DNA of 64,000 bases, taken from Isochrysis galbana (Eukaryota; Haptophyta; Isochrysidales; Isochrysidaceae). Numbering within the stretch: position 1 is the first letter of the stretch; each line of letters opens with the position of its first letter. Shown piece by piece: positions 55,942 to 64,000 of the stretch. Both the position numbers and the translations under genes were made by a program. The notes below the pieces were generated by a model. The model was not told the origin of the DNA and ran no database searches. It saw nothing but the letters and a program-made list of their open reading frames with translations. The stretch spans positions 8,870,805 to 8,934,804 of the forward strand of contig CM030931.1 in assembly GCA_018136815.1 (NCBI GenBank), in the 5' to 3' direction.

Positions 55942-56499
55942 TCATAGAATTGTAAGATCGTGGTTTTCGAGAAGCTCTTCGACGTGGATGTCGAATGCGG
56001 GGTCATGTGTAGACAACTCTTCATGTTGATCATCTTCTAGAAGGTCAGCAAAATCGGACATGGTCCAGTTCTGCTGTACATAATCCTCTGGATTGGGAGG
56101 GGATAGATGAACAAACATGCTCCTCTCACAGAACAGTGAAGGAAGCAGCGACCCATCAATGAACAACCCGTCTTTCATGTCAGCAGTGCTCTGTGAGACG
56201 GGTACAGTGTGGGTTCTCTGCACCAGAGTATTGTCCTGGTCCATACCTCCCTCGAGCACATACTGTCGTTGAAGCCGTACATGATGATCGAGGTCGTCTG
56301 TCTCCTTCCAAGGCCGCTTTGCTCTAGTTATCTGTCCATGAGGCTTTCCTGGAGTGACGGGTCTGTGAGCAAGACTTGGTGAGGGAGTTTTCAGCTCTCG
56401 TTCGACTAGACGATTCGTGCACCGATCAATAGTCTCCAACAGCTCATACACCGACTCGTTGACCTCCCTGATTGTCTCGATCGTGGCACGCTTGAACAT
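55942..56499 (-). CDS. Acidic-tailed hypothetical protein
   Basis: From the ATG at 56499 the product has 185 residues and looks coding: MFKRATIETIREVNESVYEL, ERELKTPSPSLAHRPVTPGK and an acidic, aromatic C-terminus (SDFADLLEDDQHEELS, FDIHVEELLENHDLTIL). The tail resembles transcription-activation or protein-docking segments, but no domain is recognised. The frame continues open upstream through the minisatellite; that openness comes from the repeat. A possible 5' exon lies at 57590-57765 on the same strand. Confidence 0.5.
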   Translation of the reverse strand: MFKRATIETIREVNESVYELLETIDRCTNRLVERELKTPSPSLAHRPVTPGKPHGQITRAKRPWKETDDLDHHVRLQRQYVLEGGMDQDNTLVQRTHTVPVSQSTADMKDGLFIDGSLLPSLFCERSMFVHLSPPNPEDYVQQNWTMSDFADLLEDDQHEELSTHDPAFDIHVEELLENHDLTIL

Positions 56500-56719
56500 G
56501 ATTGAAGAGAGAGTGACGGGGGGACACTGCAGAAGGAGCAACGCATACAGTGTCAGGATGTGTGGACTCAGAGCGAAGGCAGAGGCTGGTACACGAGCAA
56601 GGGCGGTGGGGGTCGCGTGCAGGGGACAAGAGGCAACGCGGAACAAGAGGCATGACAGAAGCATGGAGCGAGCTTCACCTGTGACCGACCGAGGAGCCTG
56701 CTCTCGCAGGAAGCGTGAC

Positions 56720-57580
56720 CGATGCCCCGGCCCGCGACCCCCCCGCGCCTGGCGCCTCGCCCGCGCCCCGGCCCGCGACCCCCCCGCGCCTGGCGCCTCG
56801 CCCGCGCCCCGGCCCGCGACCCCCCGCGCCTGGCGCCTCGCCCGCGCCCCGGCCCGCGACCCCCCCGCGCCTGGCGCCTCGCCCGCGCCCCGGCCCGCGA
56901 CCCCCCGCGCCTGGCGCCTCGCCCGCGCCCCGGCCCGCGACCCCCCCGCGCCTGGCGCCTCGCCCGCGCCCCGGCCCGCGACCCCCCCGCGCCTGGCGCC
57001 TCGCCCGCGCCCCGGCCCGCGACCCCCCGCGCCTGGCGAGGAGTGAGCGCCCCGGCCCGCGACCCCCCCGCGCCTGGCGAGGAGTGAGCGCCCCGGCCCG
57101 CGACCCCCCCGCGCCTGGCGAGGAGTGAGCGCCCCGGCCCGCGACCCCCCGCGCCTGGCGCCTCGCCCGCGCCCCGGCCCGCGACCCCCCGCGCCTGGCG
57201 CCTCGCCCGCGCCCCGGCCCGCGACCCCCCCGCGCCTGGCGCCTCGCCCGCGCCCCGGCCCGCGACCCCCCCGCGCCTGGCGAGGAGTGAGCGCCCCGGC
57301 CCGCGACCCCCCGCGCCTGGCGAGGAGTGAGCGCCCCGGCCCGCGACCCCCCCGCGCCTGGCGAGGAGTGAGCGCCCCGGCCCGCGACCCCCCCGCGCCT
57401 GGCGAGGAGTGAGCGCCCCGGCCCGCGACCCCCCCGCGCCTGGCGAGGAGTGAGCGCCCCGGCCCGCGACCCCCCCGCGCCTGGCGAGGAGTGAGCGCCC
57501 CGGCCCGCGACCCCCCCGCGCCTGGCGAGGAGTGAGCGCCCCGGCCCGCGACCCCCCCGCGCCTGGCGAGGAGTGAGCTG
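56720..57580. repeat. 41-bp GC-rich minisatellite, about 21 units
   Basis: Units contain GCGCCCCGGCCCGCGACCCC and CGCGCCTGGCG, ending either in CCTCGCCC (type A) or AGGAGTGA (type B). The order is 7 A, 3 B, 3 A, 8 B. The C run varies between 6 and 7. Confidence 0.9.
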
Positions 57581-57589
57581 TCCTTGGTG

Positions 57590-57765
57590 AATCGGTCGAC
57601 CACGGCCGCATCCAGGAAGAATATGTAGCTGCGCCCACCACAGATCGCCAGCATGTCATCGACGTTGCCGTAGAGCTTGCCCGCTCTCTCCGGATGCACC
57701 TTCTCCTTGTGCGCGAGCCCCCAACACTGGGACCCAACCGCCATACCGCCATCCGTACGCCCCAA
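57590..57765 (-). other. Exon-like frame
   Basis: The codons read KEKVHPERAGKLYGNVDDML and GGRSYIFFLDAAVVDRFTKD, which look like real protein. It is not recognised. It may be an exon of the gene ending at 55942 or of a separate gene cut off by the minisatellite. Confidence 0.4.
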
Positions 57766-57787
57766 CCCTGAGCCCCAACCGTACGCC

Positions 57788-57835
57788 CCACCTAAGCCCT
57801 AACCCTAACCCTAACCCTAACCCTAAGCCCTAACC
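57788..57835 (-). repeat. Short interstitial telomere repeat
   Basis: Four to five CCCTAA units with two variant units (CCCTAAG). The C-rich strand reads rightward, the opposite orientation to the array at 50-51 kb. Confidence 0.8.
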
Positions 57836-57839
57836 TTAA

Positions 57840-58320
57840 GAACCCTCCACGCGATCGCGCCCCCCCCCCCCCTGGCTGAGAGCTCCTGGTGCGCTGCGGG
57901 GGGGGGAGGCGAAGAGAAGAAGAATGAGAAAACGGTGGATGAGCTGTAATTGTGGACGTTGGGCTTTCGAGGAGAGTTTGTCTCGGTTGGTGCACCCGAC
58001 TACAGAAGAAAACGGTGGGTGAGCTCGAATTGTGGCGCTTGGAGTGGAGAGTGTTGTGAGGCCAAAGGAGAGGACCGCCACAGAAAGAAAAGAACACGAG
58101 ATGTACGTGAGGTAACAATGGGGAGAGGAGAGGAGAGAAGAGAGGGAGGGAGGGAGGGAGAGAAGAATAGAGAGAGAGGAAGCAGAAGGAGGGAGAGATG
58201 GGGGGAGCGGGAGGGAGAGGGTGAGGGAAAAGAGAGAGGGAGAGAGAGAGAAGAGAGAGAGAAGAGGGGGGGGGGGGGAAGGGGGAAGGAGAGAGAGAGA
58301 GAGAGAGAGAGGGAGAGCCA
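57840..58320. repeat. Purine-rich microsatellite block
   Basis: GA/GGGA units dominate from about 58100 to 58315, just upstream of the prenyltransferase start. A C run (57860-57871) and two similar copies of AGAAGAAAACGGTGG(A/G)TGAG (57935 and 58003) precede it. Confidence 0.75.
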
Positions 58321-58401
58321 GCCGAGAGGGAAGGAAGGCTACACGCAGTACTCTTCCCTTCCGGCCTCCCTCCCCCTCCACTCCCTTTTCCCACTCGCCA
58401 G

Positions 58402-59823
58402 ATGGCTTCCCGTCATCCTTCCCTCCTCTCTCCGCTCTCTCTCCTCGCTCTCCTCGCCTTCTTTCTTGCTCTCCCTCTTGCCCACTGTGGACCAACGCTC
58501 GATGGGGGGGACCTCCTCACCTCAGAGGCTCCTGTGAGCGAGGGCGGGCAGCTGGAAGGGGTCATCGTTGAGACGAGCAAGGCACACGAGGCGGAGGAGC
58601 AGAGGAGAGAGACGGCACAGGCGAGAGAACGGACGAGAGACGTGGAGAGTGCAGGCGCGAAAGACGATGGAGTGAGGAGTGAGTCAGTGAGGAAGGCCAC
58701 CGATGAGGCTGATGCGCCGGCCGCACAGTCTGACGTGGGCGCGGTGGATCCGGCGCTGTCATTGAGCCCGCCTGCTGAGGCGGCGGCACCCTCTTCAGGC
58801 GCAGCCGCGGACCGCTCAGCGGGCGGGCGCCCGGCGACTGCTGCACGGATGCGCCTCGGTGTTGCGCTTCGTGCCGCACGGCCCTGGTCGTTCCCAGCCT
58901 CGCTTACGCCCGTGCTGTACGGTGCGGCACTTGCCTTCAAGGTGGAGGACACCTTCTCACCACTTGTGCTGGTGCTCTCGGCGCTGACGGCAGTGGCAGT
59001 GCACGCGGCGGGGAATTTGGTGAACACGTACGTCGACCACCGCAACGGCGTCGACCTCCCCACCACTTCCGATCAGACGCTCGTTGCGGGAGCACTGCGA
59101 GAGGCGCAGGTGCGTACACTGATCGGCGGCGCGTACGGGGCAGGTCTAGTATTCGGTGCGCCTCTGCTGCTCGCCTCCCGCGCTCCCGCGCTCTCGGTGC
59201 TCGCGGCCCTCTGCCTCGGTGGTCTCTCCTCCTACACGTACACCGCCGGTCCCGGCCTCAAGTACCGTGCACTTGGCGACGTGCTCATCATGAGCACGTT
59301 TGGTCCGCTCTTGGTGAGCTTCTCTTATCTTGTGCAATCGGGCGTCGCGTCTTGGCTGCCCGTCGTGGCATCGCTGCCGCTCGCACTCCACTCGGGTGCC
59401 ATCCTGCATGCCAACAACGCTCGGGATGCCGATGACGACAGAAAGGCGGGCGTTCGCACCCTTGCGCAGGCGATGACGCCGGGCCACTCCACTGCCTTTT
59501 ATGGCGGCGCGTTGCTTGCGCCTTTCCTCGTCGCCACGCTCCGCGCGCTCGGCACCTCGGCCATCGAGGCGCTACCACTCGCGCTGCTTCCCGTCGCAGT
59601 CCGCCTGCTTCGCACCTTCCAAAATGGCATGCGCCGCGCCGCCGATGGTGTGCCGCTTGTGGAGGCGCTCGTCGATATGCCTAAGCGGACGGCCAAACTG
59701 CAGGCTGGCTTTGCCCTACTCGCTGCAGCCGGCATGTTGCTCCCCGCGCCCCCGCTCGGCCGGACGCTCGGCTCGATCGGCCGCACACTCCTACGCTGCT
59801 TTTACGACCGTGCGCACCCTTGA
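58402..59823 (+). CDS. UBIAD1: UbiA-family prenyltransferase, UBIAD1/MenA-like
   Basis: This 473-residue intramembrane enzyme should attach an isoprenoid chain to an aromatic acceptor such as 1,4-dihydroxy-2-naphthoate, in phylloquinone or menaquinone synthesis. The first Asp-rich motif is NLVNTYVDHRNG (N205, D212), the second NNARDADDDRKAGVRTLA (D342, D346); both bind Mg2+-diphosphate in the family, and the second has the UBIAD1/MenA form. Several membrane helices follow. Residues 1-28 form a signal peptide (LLSPLSLLALLAFFLALPL), followed by a hydrophilic stretch to about 148, so targeting to plastid or ER is likely. There is no intron. The VKOR gene 2.2 kb downstream on the same strand reduces the same class of quinone. 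The symbol is by family; MenA would be an alternative. Confidence 0.85.
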   Translation: MASRHPSLLSPLSLLALLAFFLALPLAHCGPTLDGGDLLTSEAPVSEGGQLEGVIVETSKAHEAEEQRRETAQARERTRDVESAGAKDDGVRSESVRKATDEADAPAAQSDVGAVDPALSLSPPAEAAAPSSGAAADRSAGGRPATAARMRLGVALRAARPWSFPASLTPVLYGAALAFKVEDTFSPLVLVLSALTAVAVHAAGNLVNTYVDHRNGVDLPTTSDQTLVAGALREAQVRTLIGGAYGAGLVFGAPLLLASRAPALSVLAALCLGGLSSYTYTAGPGLKYRALGDVLIMSTFGPLLVSFSYLVQSGVASWLPVVASLPLALHSGAILHANNARDADDDRKAGVRTLAQAMTPGHSTAFYGGALLAPFLVATLRALGTSAIEALPLALLPVAVRLLRTFQNGMRRAADGVPLVEALVDMPKRTAKLQAGFALLAAAGMLLPAPPLGRTLGSIGRTLLRCFYDRAHP

Positions 59824-60456
59824 GCACACTTGCTGGCATGCGGGCGTACGGCGTTCACATGCAATATTTTAGCTGCCAGTGTGCATAGACATTCGGGCGA
59901 ACGCAGCTGAGCGGCACTTTAGAGGAGCAGCAAAAAGGAACTTGGCTGCAAACCGCATAGCGTGACCATTTATAGCCCCGTGGTTGTGTTTCGGTTTGGC
60001 ACGCGCTATCTTGCGCGCCCGCTTAAGGGTGTTATAGCTGTAAGTATAAGATTTCATTTTTGTACCGCGAACAAGGTGTCGTACGCGAAAAATGAAACAA
60101 TTTTTTGACCGTATGTGTGGTTTGGAGGGGAGCCTGGTTCCCCCCAGGGAAGAGGGAGGGGCGGGCAGGGGCGGGGTCCCACCTGCCGATCATCGCCGGC
60201 CTTCCTGTAAGGAAATGGTGGCAAGGCTAGGGATTGCCAGTAACTGCAGGGTTTTGAGAGTGGCAGTTATTGTCATGAGGAGGACCAGTTAAGGTAACTG
60301 GTTGCCGGTCGTGGATCCAGTTAGTGGGGCAATTAACTGGCATCCCTGACTATAACTTTAGTAGTTCCCTTTTATTATTGTTTGCTCTCGTACATATCTT
60401 GGCGGTCGGCGGTCGGTGAGTAGCCTACCCAGGAAGAGGCGGAAGCCGATACGCCG
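59824..60456. other. Spacer with CCAGTTA inverted words
   Basis: Between 60285 and 60345, CCAGTTA and TAACTGG alternate (four sites) and could fold into hairpins. No gene is supported. Confidence 0.4.
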
Positions 60457-60963
60457 ATGGCGCCGAGAGTGTCGAGGAAGAAGGCCACAGAGGAGGCGCG
60501 GGAGGCTCCTGCACGCCTGCCGGGGCAAGGCGAGCGCACCAAGCGCACGCCTACCAGCGCCTTCGACGGCGCCGCGGGCAAAGACACCTACGAGCCGGAG
60601 AAGATTGTCGCCAAGCGCCAGGCCAAGGGCGAGACCCAATGGCTCGTGAAGTGGAAGGGGTACGAGAACCGCGACAACACCTGGGAGCCCCTCGAGCACC
60701 TCGCGGGTTGCGAGGACATGATCGTGGAGTTCCATGAGCGCGAGAGGACCCGCCTGGCTCAGGTAGAAGCGGCGGCCGAGGTGGTGCGAGCGGAGAAGGA
60801 GGCGGAGGCCGCACAGAAGGCTGTGGAGATGGCTGCAGCTGCGGCTGAGGCAAGAAGTGCGGCACGGAAGGCGGCAGAGGAGGCGGGCGATGATCCGGGC
60901 GCCGTCGATCGGGCAGGCGACGTCGCGCAAATGAACGCGGAGCTGCTCACCGGCCCACCCTAA
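60457..60963 (+). CDS. HP1-type chromodomain protein
   Basis: The 168-residue product has a chromodomain at about residues 44-95: TYEPEKIVAKRQAKGETQWL, VKWKGYENRDNTWEPLEHL. The three aromatic-cage residues that hold methylated lysine in HP1 are present (Y45, W66, Y69). A basic N-terminal tail precedes it, and an Ala/Glu-rich helix (about 100-150) follows. A chromoshadow domain is absent, so it is shorter than classical HP1. Stand-alone chromodomain proteins bind methylated histone H3; chromodomains also occur in retroelement integrases, but no integrase is seen here. It has no intron. Confidence 0.8.
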   Translation: MAPRVSRKKATEEAREAPARLPGQGERTKRTPTSAFDGAAGKDTYEPEKIVAKRQAKGETQWLVKWKGYENRDNTWEPLEHLAGCEDMIVEFHERERTRLAQVEAAAEVVRAEKEAEAAQKAVEMAAAAAEARSAARKAAEEAGDDPGAVDRAGDVAQMNAELLTGPP

Positions 60964-61219
60964 CTCGCTACTTGGCACGTTTCCATCTGTTTCGCTCACC
61001 TCCACCTCGCGAGGACGCTCGATTCTAGCAGGGGGGTGTCGCATCCGCGATCGACTTCCGACCTTAGGCGTTTTCGTGCTCAATCGTTCTTGTTCGCCGC
61101 GGAGTTTTACTCGTAACTTGTAGAACTCTTCACTCGTAATTCGCCCTTCGCTCCTTGCCGTCGCGCCCCACGCTCGCGAGAAGAGAGAGGGGGGTGCGCG
61201 GGGGGGGGAGAGGGGAGAG

Positions 61220-61252
<33 letters not shown>

Positions 61253-62016
61253 GCCCCCGGTCGTCATCGCCTTGTCGCTCACGCTTGGGCTCGTGCCCCG
61301 CGATCTCTTGTATTAACTGCTAATTCGGTTTTTTTTTGCTCCGCTGCTCCGCGCGCCTCGCGCGCCCCCAAATATCCGGCATGTATCCGGGAGCTATCTA
61401 TTCTGGCAGATCTGCCCAAATATCCAAAAAGATATCCGGGATATCCTGGCTTGGGCCTATTCCTATTCCCAGCTAAGCCCCCCACTCGGCACTCGGCATC
61501 TCGGCATGTGCTCAGCGCTCGTCCCTGCGCCGCCAAGGAGCGCACGTGAGTCATTGGGGTTGTTTGTGCTCTCCATCCTCCTCCATCTCTCCCTCTCCTC
61601 TGTCTCAGACGCTGACGCACCGCTCGCGCTGTTCGCACCATTCGGCGGCACCCCCCAGAATAACCTAGACATGACAATAAAATCTTCTTGATTTGTAAAG
61701 TAACTCCCCCGTCTTCACCTTCATCGTCTTCCCTTTTAAATCTCTGAGGGAAGAGGTGGGGGGTGAGAGAGGGGAGCGAGGAGAGAGAGAGAGAAAGAGA
61801 GATAAAATTAGAGGTGATGAGAGAAAAGAGAGATGGAGAGACGCGAGGTCAATGAGGAAAATAAGTGGAAGAGATAGGGTTTTAATAAATTTGTGTGGAG
61901 AGAGGAGAATAAGAGAGATTTAGATGGTAGTGGTCTGGAGGAAGAGGGCGAGAGAAAGGAAGAGAAGAGAATAGAGAAAAGAAGAAGTGGGGAGGGAGGG
62001 AGCTGTGCGTGCATCG
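60964..62016. other. Spacer with long G run and ATATCC words
   Basis: It contains the G run at 61220-61251, ATATCCGG palindromic words at 61370-61450 (as in CAAATATCCAAAAAGATATC), and a doubtful frame at 61506-61691 (signal-like LGLFVLSILLHLSLSSV). GA-rich DNA precedes the VKOR start. Confidence 0.4.
61220..61251 (+). repeat. G homopolymer of about 32 bp
   Basis: An uninterrupted G run, able to form G-quadruplex; the exact length may be a sequencing estimate. Confidence 0.9.
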
Positions 62017-63188
62017 ATGTCCGGCTCTGCTCGTGTCTGGCTGGCTGCCCTGCTGTGCTCGATGTGGTGCGTGTCGTGCAGCGCGGTGGGCTCCGCCTTA
62101 CCTCGCCTTGCCGGCCGCCGCCTCACCGTGGGCGCTGTTGCCGCCGCTGGAGCTGTGGAGACGGGCGCACTCTGGAGCGGGAAGAGCGGCGCAACACTCT
62201 GTCAGGGCTTCCTAGGCGGCTGCTCGAGCTTGCTAGGCCCTCAGAGTGGACTTTGCGACGCCTTGGACTCAGGATGCTCCATCCTGCTCGGCTCGTCCGC
62301 CACTCTGTGTGAGACCCTCGGTGGGGGCTGCTCTTCACTCCTCAACTCTCAGTGGGCAACAGTAGGGGAGGTGCCTCTCGCTGCATTCGGGTTCGCCGCT
62401 TACAGCCTCGCCGCCGTGCTCGCGCTCGCTCCACTACTGCGACAAGAGGAAGAGGGAGCCTCCACACCGCTGTTGCTGCTTGCCTCGGCAATGGCCGCCT
62501 TCGAAGCCTGTCTTATGGGACTGCTAATCTACCTGCAGGAGGTTTGCCCGTTGTGCATCCTCTCTGCCTTTTTCTCGGCCACCATCTTCCTCCTCGTCTG
62601 GGGGATGCCCTCGACCCGCTCACGCACGGAGGACGCGGTGATTTCGGGCTGCGGTGCCGCTGTCGCGTTTGTCGGCGCCGCCTTTATTTTCTATGTCAAT
62701 GGCGCCTCAAGCAGCCGCTTCGGCGCTGACGGGTTCGAGAGCGAGGGCCAGCCGCCAGCCATTGCTGCTCACTCGAGCGAGCGCGCACTCAAGCTGGGCG
62801 AGCAGCTCGCTGCGCGTGACGCCACTATGTTTGGCGCGTGGTGGTGCTCGCACTGTGCCGGCCAAAAGGAAGCCCTCGGGCAGGAGGTCATGGGCAAGTA
62901 CAAGTTCTATGTCGAGTGCTCCAGCGATGGTGCGCCACCCATTGCTGTGCCGCATGCACGGGGAGCTGGGCCAACCATTCCCCGGCCATGACCCTCTCGG
63001 CTTGCTGTCCACGACGGCCCTGATGCTCCCGCGCAGGTCTAAACGCAGAGACGGAGAGATGCCGTGATGCAGGAATCAAGGGCTACCCCACATGGCGCAT
63101 CAACGGGCAGCTCTTCCCAGGCGAGCGAGACTTGGATGAGATTGAGGAGCTCCTCCGCAACATGGATCAGACGCCTTCCGCGAATTGA
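62017..63188 (+). CDS. VKOR-thioredoxin fusion (vitamin K epoxide reductase homologue), two exons
   Basis: Exons 62017-62929 and 63037-63188 join at a GT-AG intron in phase 1, giving 354 residues. The N-terminus is a targeting signal (VWLAALLCSMWCVSCSAVG). The VKOR domain has a loop Cys pair (C98, C105), the SQWATVGEVPLAAFGFAAYS segment and the active site CPLC (C177, C180). The C-terminal thioredoxin-like domain has FGAWWCSHC (C277, C280), then KFYVECSSDGLNAE and GIKGYPTWRINGQLFPGE. Such fusions oxidise thiols and pass electrons to quinone; in plants and cyanobacteria they act in thylakoid or periplasmic disulfide formation. The loop Cys segment is present three times with exact 18-residue spacing (C62/C69, C80/C87, C98/C105), which is unusual. 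I chose ATG 62017 over the in-frame codon at 61987 because it gives a clean signal sequence. Confidence 0.9.
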
Positions 63189-64000
63189 CCGGTCTGCTCT
63201 AGGGGGCACGTCGCGTGCTTGAACCTTTCCGCTGACGCAGCGTATGATTCCGCCCACGAACCTTATTCATGCATGTAGGCGATTGCGCCACCGTTGGCAT
63301 ATGCAGGTGGAATGGCAAGCGGGCATTGCAGAGCGCGGCTCGTAACAGCCGTTGGCGTCGGTATGGTGCTGCCGATGGGCGAGAGACTGCCCAAAAGTGG
63401 GCAGGATGCAGGCAGGGAAAGGCTTGCTTCACGGAGATGTTCTGAAAGGTGGTGATGCTTAAGAGGGGTGGGGGCGGCAGAATGGAGGTCATACGGCAGT
63501 AGGGCCAACCTGGCAGCTATTTCATGCGCGTGGGCTTTGGATGCGCCTATTGCCGCTGTGCTAACTGCGTCGGCGATGATACGGCCATGTCTGACGTTCT
63601 TTTCACTACGCGCACCCACATTCCTCTCGTCGTTCAGCGATGTCTCGTGCGTATTCTGAAAAAAAATTAAAACATCTGAAGATTGCCAGGGCTATACACC
63701 TACTATGGTTCCGGTATCTACTACCTCCCTGCTGACATCGCCCTTACATCCCTTCTCTCCGCCTCCTAAACGTTTTCCCTTCGTTCCTTTTTTTGGTTTC
63801 TGGGGTGTGGCCCGAGTGGGCTTCCTTGGGCCCGGTTCAGAGTGCGGCTCCATCTAGGCAGGCCTTCTGATTTAGTGGCCTTGTATTGCTTTTGTGCTTT
63901 GGTGCGCCCTTGTTAGTTGATGCATCTGGCATCTTTGATGGTGTTATTGTTGTCGTTCTCGTGTGTGTTCTGAAGAGTGGTATTAGGAATTCAGCAATGA
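63189..64000. other. 3' flank without a supported gene
   Basis: Short frames on both strands have no recognised feature. Confidence 0.4.

Noticed and set aside
56568-57791. A 400-600-codon protein through the 41-bp minisatellite
   Set aside because: Unit length and C-run changes shift the frame, yet all frames stay open, so openness is not evidence of coding.

Overview
The window is nuclear DNA of a unicellular, probably photosynthetic eukaryote with a GC-rich, repeat-laden genome. The signs are short spliceosomal introns (82-225 bp, one with a GC donor), TTAGGG telomere repeats, long GA/CT microsatellites, LINE and copia retroelements, a VKOR-thioredoxin fusion and a UBIAD1-like prenyltransferase. 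A haptophyte or a similar secondary alga is my best guess, but the sequence does not prove it. No rRNA, convincing tRNA or CRISPR array was seen.

Layout. At 1-1160 lies the 3' end of a multi-spanning membrane protein gene. At 2.3-3.5 kb is a retroposon with a 15-bp target duplication, and at 4.3-6.5 kb an FG-GAP surface protein on the minus strand. At 6.5-10.5 kb are purine/pyrimidine microsatellites. A five-exon CRAL-TRIO (Sec14-like) gene fills 10.8-12.6 kb. A retroposon and a LINE tail follow (13-14.5 kb), then a membrane protein with a Cys-rich ectodomain (15.7-17.8 kb, minus), a palindromic satellite (19 kb) and a decayed LINE (20.5-24.5 kb). An AT-hook gene (25.7-26.2 kb) and a chimeric copia pseudogene (28.1-29.9 kb) come next. 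Then come a zinc-binding protein (31.3 kb), a fold-back element (32.7-33.8 kb), a 1166-residue TPR-like protein (35.9-39.4 kb, minus), LINE debris with a 763-bp direct repeat (39.7-44.2 kb), and a six-exon TLC-domain gene (45.3-48.1 kb). The left block ends in AT-rich subtelomere and about 1.2 kb of telomere repeat (50.2-51.4 kb), followed by exactly 100 N.

After the gap the DNA is unrelated. It holds a two-exon, probably N-myristoylated coiled-coil gene, an LRR fragment, a 41-bp minisatellite, a UBIAD1-like prenyltransferase, an HP1-type chromodomain protein and a VKOR-thioredoxin protein. The prenyltransferase and VKOR lie about 2.2 kb apart in the same orientation and could make and redox-cycle the same quinone. 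The telomere orientation suggests that the two blocks come from different chromosome ends or contigs.

The most unusual findings are three. First, a leader of 7-bp-stem, 4-nt-loop hairpins sits 4-5 nt before ATGGAGC at six loci of otherwise different mobile elements. Second, an 11-fold amplified splice donor fills the first intron of the TLC gene. Third, the first Cys-pair loop of VKOR is exactly triplicated with an 18-residue period.
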